64,000 bases of DNA. Origin: Streptomyces canus (GTDB lineage: Bacteria > Actinomycetota > Actinomycetes > Streptomycetales > Streptomycetaceae). Each line of letters opens with the position of its first letter. Position 1 is the first letter of the stretch. The translations under genes were made by a program, and so were the position numbers. Below the pieces are notes generated by a model. The model worked only from the letters and a program-made list of their open reading frames with translations. It searched no databases and was not told the origin of the DNA. Below, in pieces: positions 59,310-64,000 of the stretch. The DNA is taken from NCBI RefSeq assembly GCF_001514145.1, contig NZ_KQ948676.1:52917-116916 (forward strand), read 5' to 3'.

Positions 59310-60390
59310 GCGAGCCTCGCAGAATCCGGTGGTGGCGTGCGCTCGCGTCCGAGGCTCGTGAGGTGCTGAACCGGGCCGGTCGGCCACGGCAGCCGCCACC
59401 GGACCCGGCGGGCGCTGCTGACCCTGAACCGGATCCCGTACCAAACCCGTCACCGAGTCCCGCCTCACCACCGACACCCAATCCGACGCCCGATCCTGAG
59501 CCCGATCAGTCCGCAGAGCCGGAGCTGGCATCCGGCAAGGCCGGTTGGGCGGAGCTGGTGGGCACTGTGGGATCCCTCATCTCGCTGCTCACCGCCGTGC
59601 TTTTCTACTTCGGATGGGCCAGCACTGACGCCGAGACCCAGGCGCTGGGGCTGCGTGACACGGTGTTCCACTTCTCCACCAGCGACTACCTCCTGCGCAG
59701 TGTCGACGCCTTGTACATCCCCGCCTGGATCGCGGCCACCGCTGCCTTGGCCGCCATGGGGCTTCACCACCTGGTCGAGCGCGATCCCGCCCATGCACAG
59801 CGGGTGTGGCGACCACTCCGCTTTGCCTGGCTGCCCTTGCTCGCATTGATCCCTTTGTGTCCGCTCGCCCCGGCGGCCTTGGACCTGGTCATCCCGCTCG
59901 CGACCATCGTTGGATTCCTGTCCGCGGCCTACGCGCGCACGCGGCCACCGGATCCGGGTACGCCGCTGACGGCACGGCAGCAGAACGCGGAACGCCTGCG
60001 CAAGCGCCGCCTGTGGGCGCTGACCCTGTTGATCAGCGTGCTCTCACTCTTTGCCGCCGTCTCCGCCTACGCGGGCATTGTCGGCCGGGTCGGGCAGCCG
60101 AGACCACCGGCACCGTCGATGATCAGTTCCCGGCAGTCGTCGTCTTCAGCAAGGACGACCTCATGATTCGCGGGGGCGGCAGCTGCATCTTCCAGATCAC
60201 GACGAAGGGCAGCGCCTACCGATACCGCTACGCCGGACTGCGGCTCTTCTACATCTCCGGCGACCGCACGTTCCTCGTTCCGCGGTACTGGAGCCCGGGG
60301 GCCGGCACCCTCTTTGTCCTCCAGGAGGGCGACGGTCATCGCATCGAGTACGTCAGCGGGTACGGCTACCGCGCGCATGAATGCCCATAG
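59306..60390 (+). pseudogene. Membrane protein with Pro-rich N-terminus, one-base frameshift
   Basis: From GTG 59306 the frame has a Pro/Asp-rich cytoplasmic stretch (residues 30-75), then four membrane segments (LVGTVGSLISLLTAVLFYFG, IPAWIAATAALAAMGL, FAWLPLLALIPLCPLA, LWALTLLISVLSLFAAV). At about 60096 one base is lost; the next frame continues ETTGTVDDQFPAVVVFSKDD, SCIFQITTKGSAYRYRYAGL and ends at 60390. The whole would be about 361 residues. Function unknown. Confidence 0.6.
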
Positions 60391-60604
60391 GAGATCGGTC
60401 AGGGCGCCGCGGCTCATGCGCGCAGCAGCCCAAGGTCTTGCTCTCGATGGAAGCAGAGGGCTACGTGGGGGCGGGGCGAGCAGGTTGGGATTCTCGCGTC
60501 CTCCTGGAACACGGATGATGACGACGAGGCAGGGTTCAGCTTCGCCGACACGTTGGACGGGTTCGATCCAGATGCTGTCGAACAGGTTGGCGGCGCCTTC
60601 GGTT

Positions 60605-61304
60605 GGCGGACCGACTCTGCCTGCAGGGCATCCTGTACGTCCTCTACAACGACATAGCCTGACAACTCCTGTCGCTGGAGCTGGGGTTCGGCTCCGGGCA
60701 GACCTGCTGGCGACGCCTGAAGCGCTGGCAGCAGGCAGGGGTCTTCGACCAGCTGCACCGGATCCTGCTGGCCGAACTGAACGCGGCCGACCACCTCGAC
60801 TGGTCGAGGGCTTGCGTGGACGGCTCTCATATCCGCGCGAAAAAACGGGGGCTCCGACACCGGTCCGTCGCCGGTCGACCGGCGGAAGACAGGCAGCAAA
60901 CACCACTTGATCTGCGACGGACTCGGCACTCCGCTCAAGTTCATCACGACCGCGGCGAACGTCAACGACGTCAACCAGACCCTCGCCCTGGTCGACGGCA
61001 TGCCGCCCGTAGCCGGCCACGCAGACGCCCCGATGCCCTGCTCGGCGACAAGGGCTACAACTCCAACGCCAACCGCGACGAGTTTCGCAAACGCCGGATC
61101 CTGCCGGTCATCTCCCGCAAGGGCGCCCCGAACATCCAGGGTATGGGCAAGCTCCGCTACGTCGTGGAGCAGACCTTCGCCCTGCTCCACCACTTCAAAA
61201 GGCTCGCCGTCCGATGGGAACGCCGCACCGAACTCCACGACGCATTCGTATCCCTGGCCTGCAGCCTCATCTGCTGGCGACGTCTCAACAGGCCCGAATC
61301 ATGA
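60605..61304 (+). pseudogene. IS5-family transposase, broken by stop and frameshifts
   Basis: Pieces of an IS5-type transposase occur in order: LCLQGILYVLYNDIA followed by an in-frame TGA (where Trp is expected), LELGFGSGQTCWRRLKRWQQ, WSRACVDGSHIRAKK with the first catalytic Asp, HLICDGLGTPLKFITTAANVND, LLGDKGYNSNANRDEF with the second Asp, and RYVVEQTFALLHHFKRLAVRW with the catalytic Glu. At least two frameshifts separate them, so it is inactive. Confidence 0.82.
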
Positions 61305-61308
61305 GGGT

Positions 61309-62069
61309 TCAGAAGGGGAGCGGTTCCGCGTCCAGTGACTCCGTGTATCCCAGGGCCCACCGCGCGGGGACTTCCTCGCAGATCGCCTCCAGGTCGGCCC
61401 TGGTCCGGCCCCGGACGTGCAGCCAACTGTGGGCGCCCAAGCCGTCTTGGCGCAGCAACTGCCCCGGGGCAGAGAACCAACGCACTGGGTAGTCCTCCGT
61501 TCCCGTCCACATCGGGTAGTCGGGCAGTGCGACCCGCTGGAAGCGTTCGGGCACCGCCCCAAGTAGGTCCGCCGGCAGCTCGCACGCGTTGTACAGCCGA
61601 CCTCCACCGCCGAACAGTGCCTCGCTCAGTACGAGCTCGACGCAGGCCAGAGACACCCGGTCCAAGAACGGCACCCAGCCGTGCCGCGCCTGGACGAGCA
61701 CCGGCGGATCGTCCTGGTCGAGGTCGCGCAGGCGCATGCCCCAGAAGGCGCGTCCCTGGTTTTCGCTGCGGAAGACGAGGACACCGCCGCACTCGTCATG
61801 AACGAACATCTCGGTGGGCGGCAGCAGCGGATCCTGGTTGGCGATCAGGCCGGACCGCGTGCCCAGGAGCGTGTAGAACTCGCGCAGCGCGGTCGGCAGG
61901 GAGCAGCCGAGCGTCGCCTCGCCCGCGCCAGTTCCGCTGCCGGCGTGCCGTCGTTCTCGGTCAGCGGCACGTCCCAAGCAGCGGCGAAGCCGCGGATGAA
62001 TGCCCACGCCCGCTCCCGGTCGGTGATTCCGGAGCCTAGAGCCTGGGCCACGTCGAACACGCCAGTCAT
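61309..62069 (-). pseudogene. SMI1/KNR4-like protein, one-base frameshift
   Basis: The start ATG 62069 gives MTGVFDVAQALGSGITDRER and GFAAAWDVPLTENDGTPAAEL. At about 61921 one base is lost (GGGCGAGG where GGGCCGAGG keeps the frame), after which EATLGCSLPTALREFYTLLG, FVHDECGGVLVFRSENQG and a C-terminal domain with RLYNACELPADLLG continue to 61309. SMI1/KNR4 proteins include immunity proteins of toxin systems; no toxin gene is seen beside it. Confidence 0.65.
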
Positions 62070-62454
62070 GCCGCGAACCGTACCGGAAGCACACGCCACA
62101 TCACCCAGAGACGATCAGGCAGCCAGTGAGAGCAGCCCTACCGGGCCAGTCCGAGGCTCTGATGGATCCCCCGAGGTAAGCATGAATCCGACGAACGCTT
62201 TGACCTGACCACACTCGCCAAGATCGTGTTACGAGCTCTCAAGGACCTAGGGTCTGTGTGTGGTTGTGATCAAGCAGTGTGACTGAGCGCCCGAGTTGAC
62301 CGGCCTTCCTGCTCTCTGCCTTCTCCGGAGGGGTGTCGGAAGTCTGTCGGCAGTGTCCGTGATCTGTCGGCGGCATGTCGGTGGAGGTTGCGACCTTGGG
62401 CGGGTTGGTGCTCCCCATGAGCACGCTGCCCCAGAGCGCTAGGAGTATGTCATC
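62070..62454. other. Intergenic region, no gene seen
   Basis: About 385 bases. A short plus frame at 62180-62275 reads HESDERFDLTTLAKIVLRAL; it looks like a relic but is unidentified. Confidence 0.4.
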
Positions 62455-63405
62455 GTGTCTTCCGCAACCCAGAGTCGACCGTGGGACGTTCACCGGCTGC
62501 CGTCTGCCGAGGGCAGGATCTTCCTGGTCACTGGGGGTAACGCCGGGATCGGCTACTTCGCCGCGGAGCAGCTCGCCGCCACCGGCGCCGTCGTCGTACT
62601 CGGCAGCCGTGACGCCGCGAAGGCCAACGCCGCCATGGCCTCGATCCGCTCGCGCGTCTCCGGCGCGCATGTGCGGCACCTTCAACTGGACCTCGCCGAC
62701 CTGTCATCCCTGAAGACCGCCGTGGACAGGCTGGACCTCGATCATCTCGACGCGGTGGTCTACAACGCAGGGGTCGCGCTCGACGACCTGCCGCGTCGAG
62801 AGACCGAGGACGGACACGAGCTGATGTTCGGCACCAACCACCTTGGCCACTTCGCGCTCACCCAGTGGCTGGCCCCCCTGCTGTCCGCGGCGTCGGCGGG
62901 CCGCATCGTGACGGTGGGAAGCTTCGTGGCGCGGTCCGAGCGACTGGACCTGGGCGATCTGCAGTCGACCCAGGACTATCGGCCCAAGCGCACCTACGGA
63001 CGATCGAAGCTGGCGCAGATGTGCTTCGGCTTCGAACTCGATCGCCGCCTGCGTGCCGTCGGCAGCACGGTGCTCAGTGTGGTGGCCCACCCCGGCGGCG
63101 CACTGGACTCCCTCACCCCGTCCCGCCCGCCGGTACACGTGACAACCCCCGGTGAGCGGCTGCGAGCCTTGCCCGCCGGGCTCTTGGTGCAGGGCAAGGA
63201 CGCCGGAGCATGGCCCGTCGTCCGTGCCGTCCTCGACTCGGAGGTGCAGGGAGGGCAGCTGTGGGGGCCGAGGGCCTTCGGCCTGCGTGGCGTACCACGG
63301 CGTGAGCCCGTCCCCTCTCACATGGCCGACCCAGCCGTCGCCACTCGCCTGTGGGCCGCCAGCGGTGAGCTGGCCGGCACCGATCCGCATCTCGGCTTTC
63401 GGTAG
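62455..63405 (+). CDS. Short-chain dehydrogenase/reductase (retinol-dehydrogenase type)
   Basis: A 316-residue SDR: cofactor loop FLVTGGNAGIGYFAAEQLA (24-42), NAG motif in AVVYNAGVALDD, HLGHFALTQWL, catalytic Ser in IVTVGSFVARSE and YGRSK (Tyr-x-x-x-Lys) near 185. The extended C-terminus matches retinol/protochlorophyllide-reductase-like SDRs. GTG 62455 has AGGAG nine bases upstream. The substrate is unknown. Confidence 0.92.
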   Translation: MSSATQSRPWDVHRLPSAEGRIFLVTGGNAGIGYFAAEQLAATGAVVVLGSRDAAKANAAMASIRSRVSGAHVRHLQLDLADLSSLKTAVDRLDLDHLDAVVYNAGVALDDLPRRETEDGHELMFGTNHLGHFALTQWLAPLLSAASAGRIVTVGSFVARSERLDLGDLQSTQDYRPKRTYGRSKLAQMCFGFELDRRLRAVGSTVLSVVAHPGGALDSLTPSRPPVHVTTPGERLRALPAGLLVQGKDAGAWPVVRAVLDSEVQGGQLWGPRAFGLRGVPRREPVPSHMADPAVATRLWAASGELAGTDPHLGFR

Positions 63406-63439
63406 GCCCAAACCGCACCCAGGGCGGCCATCCGGTGGC

Positions 63440-63690
63440 CAACTGCCTTCGGGATGGCCACCTTGATGTTGCGTTTGCGCAGGTAGGCGCGGTTACCGCG
63501 GGACGAGTAGGCCTGGTCTGCGGCGACCGCGTCGGGCAGCGTGCGGGGGCGGCCGGCAGGCAGACGGACCCGCACCTTCTGCAGCACGGGTACGAACTGC
63601 GGACTGTCGGCGGCCTGTCCCGCGGTCAGGACGAGCGACAACGGACGGCACGGCGTCGAGAGACTGGTGCGCGGTGAAGTCGGGGACCTG
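63440..63690 (-). pseudogene. IS5-family transposase, internal fragment
   Basis: The frame reads RPLSLVLTAGQAADSPQFVP, RLPAGRPRTLPDAVAADQAYSS and RGNRAYLRKRNIKVAIP, the second-Asp region of an IS5-type transposase (D in AVAADQAY). Both ends are missing. Its upstream side cuts into the aldehyde dehydrogenase gene. Confidence 0.78.
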
Positions 63691-63834
63691 GGCGATCACC
63701 CGGCCGGTGGCCGGATCGTGGACGTCGAAGGTGCCGGTCACGCCCGGTGCGGCGAGGTGGAGGTTGGCCAGGACCCTGTCGGAGTCGGCGAGGACAGTGA
63801 GGTCGGCGTCGGGGAGGGTGCGCATGGTGGTCAC
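63668..63834 (-). pseudogene. Succinate-semialdehyde dehydrogenase, N-terminal stub
   Basis: GTG 63834 opens MTTMRTLPDADLTVLADSDRVL and then TFDVHDPATGRVIAQVPDFTA, the N-terminal start of NAD(P)-dependent succinate-semialdehyde or aldehyde dehydrogenases. After about 55 codons the coding sequence passes into IS5 DNA. The start overlaps the stop of the upstream gene (GTGA), pointing to an original operon, as in the GABA shunt. Confidence 0.65.
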
Positions 63835-63913
63835 TTGGCTTCCTGGGCGGAGAGGACGGTGTCGATGGCGGCCATAAGCTGCCGGAACTCGCCGTTGGTG
63901 GAGTTGACTTCCT
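63831..63913 (-). pseudogene. C-terminal tail of an upstream operon gene
   Basis: A frame reads NSTNGEFRQLMAAIDTVLSAQEAK and stops at 63831, overlapping the next start. An in-frame TAG lies just before it, so only about 27 codons remain. It might be the tail of a GABA aminotransferase, but that rests on context alone. Confidence 0.35.
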
Positions 63914-63954
63914 CCTCCGCCTAAAGGCGGGGGTTTCCAGCGGTCGCCCGCTGG
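63914..63954 (+). repeat. Two adjacent hairpins, possible IS200/IS605 end
   Basis: CCTCCGCC-TAAA-GGCGGGGG (63914-63933, 8-bp stem with one G-T pair) is followed by CCAGCGG-TCGC-CCGCTGG (63937-63954). The first resembles subterminal hairpins of IS200/IS605-type elements (C-rich stem, TAAA-like loop, then GGTTTCC). Confidence 0.35.
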
Positions 63955-64000
63955 GGTTCCTGCTTCACCGACGACTGCCCCGTCCGGGAGGACTCCCTTT

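Overview
The window is high-GC DNA with strongly G/C-biased third codon positions, GGAGG-type ribosome binding sites, frequent GTG starts and ATGA/GTGA gene overlaps. Together with several protein types typical of Streptomyces (a DUF6777-like lipoprotein, GYVWR-repeat secreted proteins, a Tat-exported amine oxidase), this points to a Streptomyces or a close relative. The many insertion-sequence relics, gene fragments joined end to end and frameshifted genes suggest an accessory region, perhaps a chromosome arm. This is inference from gene content only.

Layout. 0-5.7 kb: stress and regulatory genes (universal stress protein, a phosphofructokinase with PPi-type residues, STAS protein, DUF4389 membrane protein, frameshifted MFS gene). 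5.8-10.4 kb: truncated MFS gene, IS630 and IS5 relics, a Tat-exported flavin amine oxidase and an oxidoreductase fragment. 10.5-13.1 kb: a two-component system. 13.2-16.2 kb: three exported proteins. 17-21.5 kb: orphan genes and a tRNA-like cloverleaf that ends 3 nt before a start codon. 21.5-23.4 kb: IS21 relic joined to a broken alcohol dehydrogenase gene. 24.1-29.4 kb: a locus with a TetR regulator, a YhgE/Pip-type permease, a 4Fe-4S protein and an alpha/beta hydrolase, tied together by five copies of one 14-bp palindrome. 29.5-33.3 kb: CocE-type hydrolase, then transposase and TetR debris.

33.7-46.1 kb is the most notable part: twelve intact, tightly packed minus-strand genes and one divergent XRE-cupin regulator. 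They encode an ABC importer, flavin reductase, metallo-beta-lactamase-fold hydrolase, cytosine-deaminase-like amidohydrolase, FAD oxidase, creatininase-family amidohydrolase, cupin, an AtzH-amidase fusion, a cysteine hydrolase and a formamidase. A 21-bp inverted repeat (AATGTT-N9-AACATT) occurs before both transcription units. I read this as a complete import-and-degrade system for an unidentified nitrogen-rich organic compound, probably cyclic.

46.6-52.7 kb: a DnaE stub behind a LexA-like box, small unknown genes, a broken NhaC antiporter gene divergent from an aldolase and an amino-acid dehydrogenase, and an HxlR regulator. 52.9-59 kb: AraC regulator divergent from a metallo-hydrolase, two exported beta-propeller proteins, an F420/NADP-type oxidoreductase and a Bcr/CflA exporter. 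59-64 kb: small membrane-protein locus with a frameshift, IS5 relics, frameshifted SMI1-type gene, an SDR oxidoreductase and a succinate-semialdehyde-dehydrogenase start cut by an IS5 piece. Most frameshifts are single-base losses confined to the accessory blocks; the two long catabolic loci carry none.
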